From an uncultured Corynebacterium sp. (GTDB taxonomy: Bacteria > Actinomycetota > Actinomycetes > Mycobacteriales > Mycobacteriaceae), in contig NZ_CAMIAN010000005.1 in assembly GCF_946221155.1 (NCBI RefSeq), forward strand, positions 1 through 64,000: a stretch of DNA of 64,000 nucleotides, in the 5' to 3' direction. A model generated the notes under the pieces. That model ran no database searches. It saw only the letters and a list, made by a program, of their open reading frames with translations, and was not told where the DNA came from. How positions within the stretch are numbered: position 1 is the stretch's first letter; every line of letters starts with the position of its first letter. Shown here in pieces: positions 24,815-35,950 of this stretch. The translations under genes and the position numbers were made by a program.

Positions 24815-27109
24815 ATGAGTACGAAGAAGCAGAACATCCAAGCAGAGCTCGTTGACCCAGATGCCGGTGTGTGGGAAGTAGAGGCCACCATTGATAACGG
24901 CGACTTCGGCACCCGCAGCATCCGCTTTGAAACCGGGCTGTTGGCCCGCCAGGCCGATGGGGCAGTGACGGCCTACCTGGACGAGGACACGATGCTGCTG
25001 TCCACCACCGCCGCCTCCCGCCAGCCGCGCGAGGGCATCGATTTCTTCCCGCTGACCGTGGATGTGGAAGAGCGCATGTACTCCGTCGGCCGCATTCCAG
25101 GCAGCTTCTTCCGCCGCGAGGGTCGCCCGGGCACGGATGCGATCCTGGCCGCTCGCCTGATCGACCGTCCGCTGCGTCCCACCTTCGTGCGCGGCCTGCG
25201 CAACGAGGTGCAGGTCATCGTGACCGTGCTGTCGATGGATCCGAAGGATCGCTACGACGTGCTGGCCATCAACGGTGCTTCCGCCTCCACCCAGCTGTCC
25301 GGCCTGCCGGTTTCCGGCCCGGTGGGTGGCGTGCGCATGGCGCTGGTTGTCGATTCCGACCACCCGGAGGGCCAGTGGGTTGCTTTCCCGACGCGCGAGC
25401 AGGAGGAGAAGGCCATCTTCGAGCTGGTCGTCGCCGGTCGCGTGACCGAGCCGGTGAAGCCCGCTCGCGGACGTGGTCGCGGTCGCGGCAAGGGTGCGGG
25501 CAGCAGCGAGCCGAACGTTGCCGTCATGATGGTCGAGGCCGGTGCCACCGATAACGTTGTCGAGCGCGTCGCAGAGGGCGCACCGGCACCGACCGAGGAG
25601 GTTGTGGCGCAGGGTATCGAGGCCGCTAAGCCGTTTATCGCCACGCTCTGTGAGGCACAGAATGCTCTGGCTAAGGCTGTGGACGCCGAGACGCGCGAGT
25701 TCGAGCTGTTCCCGCCCTTTGGCGAGGATGTTTTCGCCTCTGTTCAGGCGGAAGCGCTGGATGCGTTGGAAGACATCATGGCCATCGCCGACAAGCAGGA
25801 GCGCGACGAGGCTCTGGCTGCGAACATGCAGGCTAACGTTGATGAGCTGCTGCCGGAGTTCCCGGAGCGTGAGGCGGAGATCCGCGCGGCTCACAACGAG
25901 GTCACCAAGGCCGTGGTGCGTCGCCGCATCCTGGAGGAGGGCTTCCGCATCGATGGCCGCGACAGCACCACGATCCGCGACCTGGGCATTGTTGTCCAAC
26001 TAGTCCCGCGTGCTCACGGCTCCGCCCTCTTCGAGCGCGGCGAGACCCAGATCCTGGGCGTGACCACCCTGGACATGCTGAAGATGGAGCAGCAGATTGA
26101 CTCGCTGGGGCCGGAGACCACGAAGCGCTACATCCACCACTACAACTTCCCGCCTTACTCCACTGGCGAGACCGGACGCGTGGGCTCCCCGAAGCGCCGC
26201 GAGATCGGCCACGGTGCGCTGGCGGAACGCGCACTGACGCCCGTCATCCCCAGCCGCGATGACTTCCCGTACACGATCCGTCAGGTCTCAGAGGCTCTGA
26301 GCTCCAATGGCTCGACCTCCATGGGTTCCGTGTGTGCATCGACCCTGAGCCTGTACAACGCTGGCGTGCCGCTGAAGGCTCCGGTGGCGGGTATCGCTAT
26401 GGGCTTGGTGACCGGCAAGGTTGGCAAGGCCGGTAAGGACAAGTACGTCACCCTGACTGACATCCTCGGAGCCGAGGACGCCTTTGGCGACATGGACTTT
26501 AAGGTTGCGGGTACTCCCGACTTCGTTACGGCTCTGCAGTTGGATACCAAGCTGGATGGCATTCCTTCCGACGTTCTGGCGGAGGCGCTGCAGCAGGCAC
26601 GTACCGCACGCCTGGAGATCCTGCAGCTGATGGACGAGGCCATCGACTCTCCGGACGACATGAGCGACCTGGCTCCGCACATCACCAGCATCAACATCCC
26701 ACAGAACAAGATCGGTGAGGTCATTGGCCCGAAGGGCAAGACCATCAACCAGATCACCGAGGAGACCGGTGCGAACATCACCATCGAGGACGATGGCACG
26801 GTGTTCATCTCCGCCGTCGGCGGCGAGTCTGCACGCGAGGCGGAGGAGAAGATCAACGCCATCGCCAACCCGCAGCAGCCGAAGGTGGGCGACCGCTTCC
26901 TGGGCACGGTAGTAAAGACCACCGCGTTTGGTGCATTCGTTTCCCTGCTGCCGGGTAGGGACGGCCTGATCCACATCTCCAACCTGGGTGGCGACCGCCG
27001 CATCGAGCGCGTGGAGGACGAGGTCTCGGTGGGCGACAAGCTCGAAGTGGAGATCGCGGACATCGATAACCGCGGCAAGATCTCCCTGGTCCTGGTCGAA
27101 GACAACTAA
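24815..27109 (+). CDS. pnp: polynucleotide phosphorylase
   Basis: A 764-residue 3'-5' phosphorolytic exoribonuclease. Two RNase PH domains are linked by an all-helical domain, then KH ([20 protein letters not shown]) and S1 ([18 protein letters not shown]). In the first RNase PH domain, near residues 216-230, an Arg-Gly insert ([13 protein letters not shown]) is present that typical PNPases lack. The second PH core with [14 protein letters not shown] is intact. ATG 24815 (MSTKKQ) is preferred over TTG 24800, although GAAAGG is better spaced for the latter. It follows rpsO as in most bacteria and lies 46 nt before dapB. Confidence 0.96.
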   Translation: MSTKKQNIQAELVDPDAGVWEVEATIDNGDFGTRSIRFETGLLARQADGAVTAYLDEDTMLLSTTAASRQPREGIDFFPLTVDVEERMYSVGRIPGSFFRREGRPGTDAILAARLIDRPLRPTFVRGLRNEVQVIVTVLSMDPKDRYDVLAINGASASTQLSGLPVSGPVGGVRMALVVDSDHPEGQWVAFPTREQEEKAIFELVVAGRVTEPVKPARGRGRGRGKGAGSSEPNVAVMMVEAGATDNVVERVAEGAPAPTEEVVAQGIEAAKPFIATLCEAQNALAKAVDAETREFELFPPFGEDVFASVQAEALDALEDIMAIADKQERDEALAANMQANVDELLPEFPEREAEIRAAHNEVTKAVVRRRILEEGFRIDGRDSTTIRDLGIVVQLVPRAHGSALFERGETQILGVTTLDMLKMEQQIDSLGPETTKRYIHHYNFPPYSTGETGRVGSPKRREIGHGALAERALTPVIPSRDDFPYTIRQVSEALSSNGSTSMGSVCASTLSLYNAGVPLKAPVAGIAMGLVTGKVGKAGKDKYVTLTDILGAEDAFGDMDFKVAGTPDFVTALQLDTKLDGIPSDVLAEALQQARTARLEILQLMDEAIDSPDDMSDLAPHITSINIPQNKIGEVIGPKGKTINQITEETGANITIEDDGTVFISAVGGESAREAEEKINAIANPQQPKVGDRFLGTVVKTTAFGAFVSLLPGRDGLIHISNLGGDRRIERVEDEVSVGDKLEVEIADIDNRGKISLVLVEDN

Positions 27110-27152
27110 CCACTAGCTACGGGCTAATTGAGAGCTATTAAGGAGCGATTGA

Positions 27153-27929
<777 letters not shown>

Positions 27930-27932
27930 TTC

Positions 27933-28685
27933 ATGGCTACTGTTGCACCCTTACAGATCGACTTGGTGGGGCACACCGCCTTCGATTCAATCCCGGACCT
28001 GGACTGGCAAACGGACACGGATGACAGCGCCGCTTTGGTCGAGTTCGCAGGCAGGGCCTGTTATGAAACGTGGGATAAGCCCAATCCGCACACTGCGACA
28101 AATGCGGCCTATGTCCGCCACATTATGGACGTCGGCCACACCACGTTGCTGGAGCACGCCAGCGCGTCGATATACCTGCGCGGAGTCTCTCGTTCCTGCA
28201 GCCACGAGATCATGCGCCACCGGCACTTCAGCTTTAGCCAGCTCTCGCAGCGCTACGTTCCCGCCGACGAGGCGCGGGTCGTGGTGCCCGAAGCAGTAGC
28301 TGGCAATGAGGACTTGAAGAAGCTGTTCTTACAGGCAGCGGACGTGGCGTATGACGCCTACCGGGAGATCCTGGACGGCCTTGGCGAGGACTTCGCCGAG
28401 GAACCGAACGCTGTGCTGCGCACGAAGCAGGCGCGTCAGGCGGCTCGGGCGGTATTGCCGAATTGCATTGAAACTCGCTTTGTCATGAGCGGCAACTTCC
28501 GCAGCTGGAGACACTTCATTGCTATGCGTGCCGCCGAGCACGCGGATCCCGAGATCCGTCGGATCGCCGTCGCATGCTTGCGTAAACTGCAGGAAGTAGC
28601 ACCAAACGTGTTCGAGGACTTTTCGATCACGCAGTTGCACGACGGCGGGGAAATGGCGACGAGCCCGTACGTCGGTGAATCCTAG
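27933..28685 (+). CDS. thyX: flavin-dependent thymidylate synthase
   Basis: A 250-residue enzyme that makes dTMP from dUMP using FAD, NADPH and methylene-tetrahydrofolate. The ThyX signature RHRxxSxxxxSxR is seen at residues 95-107 ([13 protein letters not shown]). It differs completely from ThyA. Its start is three bases after the dapB stop, so translation is coupled. No thyA is in this window. The reason for placement inside the dapB-dapA block is not obvious from sequence, but the arrangement is conserved in corynebacteria. Confidence 0.95.
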   Translation: MATVAPLQIDLVGHTAFDSIPDLDWQTDTDDSAALVEFAGRACYETWDKPNPHTATNAAYVRHIMDVGHTTLLEHASASIYLRGVSRSCSHEIMRHRHFSFSQLSQRYVPADEARVVVPEAVAGNEDLKKLFLQAADVAYDAYREILDGLGEDFAEEPNAVLRTKQARQAARAVLPNCIETRFVMSGNFRSWRHFIAMRAAEHADPEIRRIAVACLRKLQEVAPNVFEDFSITQLHDGGEMATSPYVGES

Positions 28686-28778
28686 AGCGGGCGATCCTTA
28701 GGGCCGTCAACCACAACCCGCCGAAAAATAGCACCCAAATACGTGAGTTTCTCGCGAAGGAAGGTAGTCTGGGAAGTC

Positions 28779-29681
28779 ATGAGTACAGGTAACGCAGCAA
28801 CAAGGGGATCCGCGCACTTCGGAACTATCTCTCTTGCGATGGTGACCCCCTTTAAAAAGGACGGTTCCATCGACTTGGACGCGGGCGTGGCGCTTGCTGG
28901 CCACTTCGTGGATGAGGGCTGCGATTCTTTGGTCTTGGCCGGAACTACCGGAGAATCACCCACAACGGGTGCGACCGAGAAGCTTGACCTGCTCAGAGCA
29001 GTACGATCCGAGCTCGGCGACCGCGTAAAGCTGATTGCCGGAAGCGGGTCTTATGACACAGCTGTCACCGTAGAAATGTCTCGCGCATCGCAAGAGGCGG
29101 GGGCTGACTCTCTGCTGGTTGTGACTCCTTACTACTCTCGTCCCAGCCAAGAGGGCATCTACCAGCACTTCACGACCGTTGCGGACGCAGTGGATATTCC
29201 AGTCTGCGTTTACGACATTCCCTCTCGTTCCGTCGTCCCGGTGGAGCCGGAGACCCTGCACCGTCTAGCCGATCATCCACAGATCGCAGCAGTCAAGGAT
29301 GCAAAGGGCGACCTGGCCGGCGGCATGGAGCTTATTGAGAACACTGACCTGGCTTGGTACTCGGGCGATGACCCGCTGAACCTGCCCTGGTTGGCCGCAG
29401 GTGCCACCGGCTTTATCTCTGTGATTGGCCACGTAGCAACGCGACAGCTCAAGCAGCTGAGGGATGCGTTTGACGCAGGCGACATCGCCACCGCCCGTAG
29501 CATCGCAGTGCAATTGCAGCCGCTACAGAAGGCACAGGCCCGCCTCGGAGGCGTGACATTCGCGAAGGCAGCACTGAAGCTAAAGGGGAAGGACGTGGGT
29601 GCACCGCGTCTTCCCATTATCGAACCAACAGCCGCTGAGATGGATCAGCTGGCTCAAGACCTGCAGGCAGCAGGGGTATAG
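28779..29681 (+). CDS. dapA: 4-hydroxy-tetrahydrodipicolinate synthase
   Basis: A 300-residue class I aldolase condensing pyruvate and aspartate semialdehyde, the entry step of the diaminopimelate branch. GTTGESPTTGATEK is the pyruvate-binding loop; the Tyr in VTPYYSRPSQEG and the Schiff-base Lys in IAAVKDAKGDL are present. ATG 28779 (MSTGN) is chosen; a longer frame from 28743 covers a likely promoter, TAGTCT near 28766. A 93-bp gap separates it from thyX, so it may have its own promoter. RNase J begins seven bases after its stop. Confidence 0.95.
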   Translation: MSTGNAATRGSAHFGTISLAMVTPFKKDGSIDLDAGVALAGHFVDEGCDSLVLAGTTGESPTTGATEKLDLLRAVRSELGDRVKLIAGSGSYDTAVTVEMSRASQEAGADSLLVVTPYYSRPSQEGIYQHFTTVADAVDIPVCVYDIPSRSVVPVEPETLHRLADHPQIAAVKDAKGDLAGGMELIENTDLAWYSGDDPLNLPWLAAGATGFISVIGHVATRQLKQLRDAFDAGDIATARSIAVQLQPLQKAQARLGGVTFAKAALKLKGKDVGAPRLPIIEPTAAEMDQLAQDLQAAGV

Positions 29682-29688
29682 GGAAAAT

Positions 29689-31830
29689 ATGACTGAACAA
29701 CGTTCCCGAGGCCGCAAGGTTACTCGGAAGGCCGCTCCGCCGAGTGCCGAAGCGGAAGCACAATCGGATAACACCGCTGTCTCCAACGCTGAGGCTGCAA
29801 CGGTTTTCAACGATGGTGGCGTCGCTAAGAACAACACCAATAACAATTCCGGCGGCAACGATAACAACGACTCTGCAGACAACCGCGGTAGCAAGAACAA
29901 CAACGGTGGCGGCAACCGCAACCGTAACCGTCGCTCCCGTGGTCGTGGCCGCGGCAACGGCGGAAACAATAACAACAACGGCAATAACGGCAATAACGGT
30001 GGCAACCGGAATGGCAACGGTAACGGCAAGGGGCGCGGCCGGGGCCGCGGTGGCGACCGTCGCAAGGGCGCTCTGAAGGCCATGCAGGGCGCGGACCTGA
30101 CGCAGCGTCTGCCGAAGCCGCCGAAGCAGCCGAAGGGCAGCCTGCGTATCGTCGCGCTGGGCGGTATCTCCGAGATCGGCCGCAACATGACGGTCTTCGA
30201 ATACGAAGGCCGTCTGCTGATCATCGACTGTGGCGTGCTGTTCCCGAGCTCCGGCGAGCCGGGCGTGGACCTGATCCTGCCGGACTTCAGCTACCTGGAG
30301 GACAAGTGGGACCGCGTGGAAGCGCTGGTCATTACCCACGGCCACGAGGATCACATCGGCGCCATCCCGTGGCTGCTGAAGCAGCGCGCGGACATTCCGA
30401 TCATCGCCTCCCGCTTCACCTGCGCTTTGATCGCAGCGAAGACTCAGGAGCACCGTCAGCGCCCGAAACTGATCGAGGTCGACGAGAACTCCCACGAGAG
30501 CCGCGGTCCGTTCGACCTGCGCTTCTTTGCTGTGAACCACTCCATCCCGGATTGCCTTGGCATCGCCCTGAAGACTGGCGCTGGCCTGCTGGTTCACACC
30601 GGCGACATCAAGCTGGATCAGACTCCGCTGGACGGCCGTCCGACGGATCTGCCGGCGCTGTCCCGCTTCGGTGACGAGGGCGTGGACCTGTTCCTGTGTG
30701 ACTCCACGAATGCGACCACTCCGGGTGTCTCGGGTTCCGAGGCGGAGATCGCTCCGACGCTGAAGCGCCTGGTGCGCGACGCTAAGCAACGCGTCATCAT
30801 CGCCTCCTTCGCGTCGAATGTCTCCCGTGTGCAGTCGGCCGTGGACGCTGCCGTAGCGGCCAACCGCAAGGTTGCCTTCAACGGCCGCTCCATGATCCGA
30901 AACATGGAGATCGCCGAGCGCATGGGCTACCTGAACGTCCCGCGCGGCACCATCGTCACTATGGACGAGGCCTCCAAGATGGCTCCGCACAAGGTAGTGC
31001 TGATTACCACCGGCACCCAGGGTGAGCCGATGGCGGCGCTGTCGCGCATGGCCCGCCGCGAGCACCGACAGATCACCGTCCGCGATGGCGATCTGATCAT
31101 CCTGTCTTCCTCCCTGGTACCGGGCAACGAGGAAGCAGTGTTCGGCGTGATCAACATGCTGTCCCAGATTGGCGCCACCGTGATCACGGGCCGCGACGCA
31201 AAGGTACACACCTCGGGCCACGGCTACTCCGGCGAGTTGCTGTTCCTGTACAACGCCGCCCGCCCGCGCAATGCTATGCCGGTCCACGGTGAGTGGCGCC
31301 ACCTGCGGGCCAATAAGGAGCTGGCGATCAGCACCGGCGTGAATCCGAATAACATTCCGCTGGCGCAGAACGGCGTGGTTGTCGACCTGCATAACGGTCA
31401 CGCGAAGGTGGTCGGCCAGATCACCGTCGGTAACCTGTACGTCGATGGCACCCGCATGGGCGACATCGACAGCGGAGTTCTGGAGGACCGCACCGCGATG
31501 TCAGAGGGTGGCCTTATTTCCATCACCACCGTCATCGACAACCGCACCGGCCGCCCGCTGGAGGTTCCGAACGTGCAGGCCAAGGGCTTCTCCGACGATG
31601 CTCGCGACATGCTCAAGGAGATCCAGGAAAAGGTCGACAACATCATGATCGATCTGGCTGGCGAGGGCGAAAACGATCCTTACCGCATGGCCCAGGCTGT
31701 CCGCCGTAAGGTGGGCAAGCTGATCTCCGACAAGTGGAACCGCAAGCCGATGATCGTCCCGACGGTCGTCCCGATGAGCTCCGAGATTGTCGAGGAGCTC
31801 GAGGAAGACGAGTCGCGCGAATCCATGTAG
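29689..31830 (+). CDS. rnj: ribonuclease J
   Basis: A 713-residue metallo-beta-lactamase/beta-CASP ribonuclease with 5'-3' exo- and endonuclease activity. The catalytic THGHEDHIG is at residues 216-224; HTGDIKLDQTP, LCDSTNA, NGRSM, TGTQGEP and HTSGHGYSGEL follow in canonical order. The first about 130 residues are a disordered extension very rich in Asn, Gly and Arg, absent from Bacillus RNase J. ATG 29689 is chosen because the preceding frame runs through dapA. It lies seven bases after dapA and is likely cotranscribed. Confidence 0.95.
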   Translation: MTEQRSRGRKVTRKAAPPSAEAEAQSDNTAVSNAEAATVFNDGGVAKNNTNNNSGGNDNNDSADNRGSKNNNGGGNRNRNRRSRGRGRGNGGNNNNNGNNGNNGGNRNGNGNGKGRGRGRGGDRRKGALKAMQGADLTQRLPKPPKQPKGSLRIVALGGISEIGRNMTVFEYEGRLLIIDCGVLFPSSGEPGVDLILPDFSYLEDKWDRVEALVITHGHEDHIGAIPWLLKQRADIPIIASRFTCALIAAKTQEHRQRPKLIEVDENSHESRGPFDLRFFAVNHSIPDCLGIALKTGAGLLVHTGDIKLDQTPLDGRPTDLPALSRFGDEGVDLFLCDSTNATTPGVSGSEAEIAPTLKRLVRDAKQRVIIASFASNVSRVQSAVDAAVAANRKVAFNGRSMIRNMEIAERMGYLNVPRGTIVTMDEASKMAPHKVVLITTGTQGEPMAALSRMARREHRQITVRDGDLIILSSSLVPGNEEAVFGVINMLSQIGATVITGRDAKVHTSGHGYSGELLFLYNAARPRNAMPVHGEWRHLRANKELAISTGVNPNNIPLAQNGVVVDLHNGHAKVVGQITVGNLYVDGTRMGDIDSGVLEDRTAMSEGGLISITTVIDNRTGRPLEVPNVQAKGFSDDARDMLKEIQEKVDNIMIDLAGEGENDPYRMAQAVRRKVGKLISDKWNRKPMIVPTVVPMSSEIVEELEEDESRESM
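29820..30060 (+). repeat. Asn/Gly/Arg low-complexity tract in rnj
   Basis: AAC, AAT, GGC and CGT codons repeat almost without interruption, for example aacaataacggc. They encode an unstructured basic, polar segment of about 80 residues ahead of the nuclease core. Confidence 0.8.
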
Positions 31831-31857
31831 CCTAAGGTTTCGCTACGCTGGGGTGGC

Positions 31858-32502
31858 ATGGAACACAACATGAACACCTCCCAAGCGGAACGCGAAGCCC
31901 TGGCAAACCTTCTACAGCAGTCCAGTCCAGACGCACCTACGTTGTGCGCGGGCTGGACTGCTCGTGATTTGGCGGTACACCTCGTCATCCGCGAATACCG
32001 TCCGGATGCCGCCGCTGGCATGTTCTTCAAGGGCCTAGCCAATCGTCTGGATTCCGTTAGCCACGACTACGAGTCCAAGCCGTATGCGGAACTGGTGGAG
32101 ATGTACCGCAATGGCCCGCCGACGTGGAACCCACTGCGCCTGGCGGATAAGTACGCCAACCTTGCCGAGAACTTCATTCACCACGAGGACCTGCGCCGTG
32201 GGGGAGGGGAGTACACTCCCCGTGACCTTCCGGAGTCCGCCCGCGAAGACCTGTGGAAGGCGGTGGGAAAAATGGCGAAGTTCTTCCTGCGATCCTCCAC
32301 CGTTCACGTGGTGCTGGAGCGGACCGACGCCGCCACGCCGACGGTGGTGCGTGCAGGCGCTGACAGTACCGACGAGGTGCGGGTGAGCGGTGATGCCGGG
32401 GAGCTACTGCTGTGGCTCTATGGCCGTGACGGTGCTGTGGACGTTGTCTTGACACCGGCAGATGAGGCTACGACTGCGCGCATTAAGCGGCACGTGTTCT
32501 AG
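31858..32502 (+). CDS. TIGR03085-type DinB/mycothiol-dependent-isomerase-fold protein
   Basis: A 214-residue protein with the four-helix DinB-like fold. The start LANLLQQSSPDAPTLCAGWT and RDLAVHLVIREYRPD fit the mycothiol-dependent maleylpyruvate isomerase N-terminal domain. The metal-site His residues are likely those in AVHL and FIHHEDLRR. TIGR03085 family members are actinobacterial and their reaction is unknown; a mycothiol-dependent transferase role is inferred. It stands alone between rnj and ftsK, 27 nt after rnj. Confidence 0.75.
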   Translation: MEHNMNTSQAEREALANLLQQSSPDAPTLCAGWTARDLAVHLVIREYRPDAAAGMFFKGLANRLDSVSHDYESKPYAELVEMYRNGPPTWNPLRLADKYANLAENFIHHEDLRRGGGEYTPRDLPESAREDLWKAVGKMAKFFLRSSTVHVVLERTDAATPTVVRAGADSTDEVRVSGDAGELLLWLYGRDGAVDVVLTPADEATTARIKRHVF

Positions 32503-32592
32503 AAGTTCTTCTGCCGAATCTGTGCATCTTTTTAGAACAAAGCGCGTGTTGCTCATGTGACTACTGTGAACGGTGCGACTAAAGTGGTGGCC

Positions 32593-35500
32593 ATGTCTGT
32601 CACTAGTCGCTCTCGCAGCTCTGCGCCCCGAGGAAGGGGCGCACACGCCAATCGACCGGGCTCTGGCCGTCGCGGTGGGTTCGAAGATTCTCGATCCACC
32701 GTGGCCGTTGGCTCCGGATACTCTGGCTACGGTGGGGGCGAGGACTTCGAGAGGACCGGCAGTGCCTTCGGCGTGGTCGGACACTCGCTGGGGTCTGCGT
32801 TGAGCGGTGCGGCTCGGGGGCTGGGTGGCCTCACGCGTCGTCTGGCATCTCGCGGCGACACGGGTGACTTTGATTCTTATGGTGATGCAGATTTTCTTGA
32901 GGAGGCGGAAACGCAGGTGATCTCCAAGCGGGGGAAGCAGCGGAATTCACGCAATAGTCAAGCCAAGGCGCTTGACTCGGGTCGTGGATCGCGTGCTGGT
33001 GACGGTTGGACGCCGGACACTGAGGACGATGGTTTTGACGCCGATTTCAGCGTCCAAGATCCCAGCGAAGGTGCAGGACCGATGCGTATCGGCGGTTCCT
33101 ACGACGGCGCCGCGATCGGCGTGTTCGCCGTAGCTTTGATTCTCGCAGGAACCTTGTGGTTTGGCGTTGGCGGTGCAGTAGGAAACGGCATTGCGGGAAT
33201 CCTCACCTGGATCATCGGCGCGGGCGGATACGTGGTGCCGATCGCCATGGCTTTCGCCGCCTGGGTACTGATGGTCGGCATCGAGCGCACTCAGCGCTCC
33301 ACCGCTCGACTGTGGGTTGGCTCCGCGCTAGTGGTTCTGCCGATGCTGGGGCTCATCCACATTTTCGCCGGCCAGCCCACCGACAGTGCCGGAAGGGCAG
33401 GCGCCGGCGGGCTCGTCGGGCAGGTTATCGGAACTCCGATGGCCGTCGGGTTTAGCGTGTATCTGGCGGTTCCGCTGCTGCTGCTGGCCATCGTATACGG
33501 TGCGCTGCAGCTGACCGGCTTGACGGTTAAGCAAATTTACACCCTTGCAGCAGACTTCTTGGGTGTGGGAAGCGGGCGCGGAAATAGCGACGGTGATGAC
33601 TACGCCGACTACGAAGAAGATGAAGACCAGTATGGCCACGTCGATCGCGAGATTAGCCGTGCTGCCCGCCGGACACCGATGGATAACTATCCGGTGCAGG
33701 ACCAGGGGAGCGACGAGGACGACGCGGCTGATTCCAACGAAACTCTGGTAATGAACTCGGCGGCCTCTCGCACGCCGCAGCGGCGCACGCGCACTCAGAG
33801 CAAGCGCACCCAGAACAATCGCACCCAGAACAATCGCACGCAGCCGAAACGCACGGAAGCAAAGCGTACACAGCCGAAGCCTGCTCCCCAGGTGGAAGAC
33901 GTCGCGGAATTGCTGGACGACGACGAAGTCGCCCCGCAGGCGGTGGCGGAGCCCAAGCGTGAGCCAAAGCCAGAGCCCAAGCGGGATCCCGTGGCTGATT
34001 CCCGTGACTCGGTGCGACAGGCCATCATCGCCCGGTCGGGCATCGATGCTGCTGCGGTTCCAGCCTCCACACCGAAGTCGGAGTTGGAAGAGGCTGAGGA
34101 TGAGGGCGTCACAGAAAGAAGCGCTGTAGAAAAGGAAGATAGCAACTACGCGCTGCCGTCGACGGACCTGCTTATCAACGGCGATGCCCCGAAGACTCGC
34201 AGTGAGACGAACGACCGGATGATCGAGGCGATCACGGAAGTGTTCGAGGAATTCAACGTCGACGCGCAGGTGACTGGCTTTAGTCGTGGACCGACAGTGA
34301 CTCGCTACGAGGTTGAACTCGGTCCGGGCGTAAAGGTTTCCAAGATCACTAACCTGCAGTCCAACCTTGCGTACGCGGTGGCTACCGACAACGTTCGCCT
34401 GCTGACCCCGATCCCGGGCAAGTCCGCAGTCGGCATCGAGGTGCCTAACACCGATCGCGAAATGGTGCGCCTCGGCGACGTGCTGGAGGCACCGAAGGTG
34501 CGCGGCGATGCCGACCCGATGGTCATCGGCCTGGGCAAGGATATCGAAGGCGACTTTGTGGCCCACTCGATTCAGAAGATGCCGCACCTGCTGGTGGCAG
34601 GTTCCACTGGCTCCGGTAAATCGGCCTTCGTGAACTCCATGCTGGTTTCGCTGCTGACCCGCGCCACGCCAGACGAAGTACGGTTGATCCTGGTGGACCC
34701 GAAGATGGTGGAGCTGACCCCCTACGAGGGCATCCCGCATCTGATTACACCCATCATCACCCAGCCGAAGAAGGCGGCCGCCGCACTGAATTGGCTGGTG
34801 GAGGAGATGGAGCAGCGCTACATGGACATGAAGGCCAGCCGCGTGCGTCACATCAAGGACTTCAACCGCAAGGTTAAGTCCGGTGAGATCACCACTCCGC
34901 TGGGATCGGAGCGAGAGTACCGCCCGTACCCGTACATCGTGTGTGTGGTTGACGAGTTGGCGGACCTGATGATGACCGCGCCGCGGGAGATCGAGGATTC
35001 GATTGTGCGCATCACCCAGAAGGCTCGCGCCGCTGGTATCCACCTGGTGCTGGCAACGCAGCGTCCGTCGGTGGATGTGGTTACCGGACTGATTAAGACG
35101 AACGTTCCTTCCCGATTGGCCTTCGCCACCAGTTCCTCCACAGATTCTCGCGTGATCCTGGATCAGGGTGGCGCGGAGAAGCTAATCGGCATGGGCGATG
35201 GGCTGTTTATCCCGCAGGGTGCGGGTAAGCCACAGCGAATCCAGGGTGCCTTCGTGACGGACGAGGAGATCAGTGCCGTCGTTGACTCTGCAAAGGACCA
35301 GGCAGAGCCTGACTACACCGAGGGCGTCACCGAGGACAAGGCTGCCGAGGCGAAGAAGGACATCGACCCGGACATCGGCAACGACCTGGAGGATCTGCTT
35401 CAGGCCGTGGAGCTGGTGGTTACCAGCCAATTCGGCTCGACCTCTATGCTGCAGCGCAAGCTGCGCATCGGCTTTGCGAAGGCCGGGCGCCTGATGGATC

Positions 35501-35724
35501 TGATGGAGACTCGAGGAGTGGTTGGACCGTCCGAGGGGTCGAAGGCACGTGAGGTGCTGGTCAAGCCCGAGGAGCTGGACACGATGCTCTGGATGATTAA
35601 GGGTGCGAACCCTGAGGACGCCCCCAAGGAAGTCATGGAGGCAGACACCGACGGTGGAAGCACCAGTGCCGGCGATGGCGAGGCGCGCGTCGTGTCCGCC
35701 AACCCGCCAAGCGGCGCGGTATAG
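32593..35724 (+). CDS. ftsK: DNA translocase FtsK
   Basis: A 1043-residue septal ATPase that moves chromosome ends during division. After a Gly/Ser/Arg-rich cytosolic head (1-160), four hydrophobic helices span about 165-310. A linker rich in Asp, Arg, Gln, Asn and Thr (about 340-490) carries tandem [10 protein letters not shown] units. The motor has Walker A GSTGSGKS at 670-677 and Walker [13 protein letters not shown]. The winged-helix gamma domain, with [19 protein letters not shown], ends the protein. ATG 32593 is preferred to GTG 32557, but both lack a strong ribosome binding site. No SOS box of good quality precedes it. Confidence 0.95.
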   Translation: MSVTSRSRSSAPRGRGAHANRPGSGRRGGFEDSRSTVAVGSGYSGYGGGEDFERTGSAFGVVGHSLGSALSGAARGLGGLTRRLASRGDTGDFDSYGDADFLEEAETQVISKRGKQRNSRNSQAKALDSGRGSRAGDGWTPDTEDDGFDADFSVQDPSEGAGPMRIGGSYDGAAIGVFAVALILAGTLWFGVGGAVGNGIAGILTWIIGAGGYVVPIAMAFAAWVLMVGIERTQRSTARLWVGSALVVLPMLGLIHIFAGQPTDSAGRAGAGGLVGQVIGTPMAVGFSVYLAVPLLLLAIVYGALQLTGLTVKQIYTLAADFLGVGSGRGNSDGDDYADYEEDEDQYGHVDREISRAARRTPMDNYPVQDQGSDEDDAADSNETLVMNSAASRTPQRRTRTQSKRTQNNRTQNNRTQPKRTEAKRTQPKPAPQVEDVAELLDDDEVAPQAVAEPKREPKPEPKRDPVADSRDSVRQAIIARSGIDAAAVPASTPKSELEEAEDEGVTERSAVEKEDSNYALPSTDLLINGDAPKTRSETNDRMIEAITEVFEEFNVDAQVTGFSRGPTVTRYEVELGPGVKVSKITNLQSNLAYAVATDNVRLLTPIPGKSAVGIEVPNTDREMVRLGDVLEAPKVRGDADPMVIGLGKDIEGDFVAHSIQKMPHLLVAGSTGSGKSAFVNSMLVSLLTRATPDEVRLILVDPKMVELTPYEGIPHLITPIITQPKKAAAALNWLVEEMEQRYMDMKASRVRHIKDFNRKVKSGEITTPLGSEREYRPYPYIVCVVDELADLMMTAPREIEDSIVRITQKARAAGIHLVLATQRPSVDVVTGLIKTNVPSRLAFATSSSTDSRVILDQGGAEKLIGMGDGLFIPQGAGKPQRIQGAFVTDEEISAVVDSAKDQAEPDYTEGVTEDKAAEAKKDIDPDIGNDLEDLLQAVELVVTSQFGSTSMLQRKLRIGFAKAGRLMDLMETRGVVGPSEGSKAREVLVKPEELDTMLWMIKGANPEDAPKEVMEADTDGGSTSAGDGEARVVSANPPSGAV

Positions 35725-35772
35725 CCCGCCAATGGCGCAGCTTCTCCCTGCTGAGTGTAGAGTAGTCGACAG

Positions 35773-35945
35773 TTGGAGGGGAGTACCCTAACGCCAAGAG
35801 AGCTTGGCGCCCTCGACATGGATCGTCAGCACGGCAGGTTGCGGTGAAGCCGCGAACCTCCCGGTCATGTCGGCCCGGAACTTTGATCGAACGGGCAGGG
35901 GAGACCTCCGGTCTGTTTAGTGATGAGTTTTTATCGACCGGAGGT
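35773..35945 (+). promoter_or_regulatory. manganese riboswitch, yybP-ykoY type, with SD-sequestering platform
   Basis: The 226-bp ftsK-terC gap holds the aptamer hallmarks: GGGGAGTA at 35778-35785, a hairpin CGCCAAG-AGAG-CTTGGCG (35792-35809), a second stem GGTTGCGG-TGAA-GCCGCGAACC, and GGGCAGGGGAGACCTCC near 35893-35909. Mn2+ binding closes P1 between GGAGG at 35775-35779 and CCTCC at 35905-35909. The same 3' strand (ACCTCCGGTC, 35904-35913) can pair perfectly with GACCGGAGGT (35936-35945), hiding the terC ribosome binding site GGAGG. So the design is a translational on-switch. The family is known to act upstream of TerC-type genes; the switching model is inferred from pairing. Confidence 0.9.
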
Positions 35946-35950
35946 TTTCC

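Noticed and set aside
28686..28778. Riboswitch in the thyX-dapA gap
   Set aside because: The 93 bases are too short for a lysine aptamer and show no matching conserved elements.
29617..31401. Long open frame opposite rnj
   Set aside because: It mirrors the biased codons of rnj and has no family motif, which indicates a shadow of a GC-rich gene.
32520..32560. Possible SOS box before ftsK (TTAGAACAAAGCGCGTG)
   Set aside because: The right half does not match GTTCGA in any spacing, so the fit is too poor.
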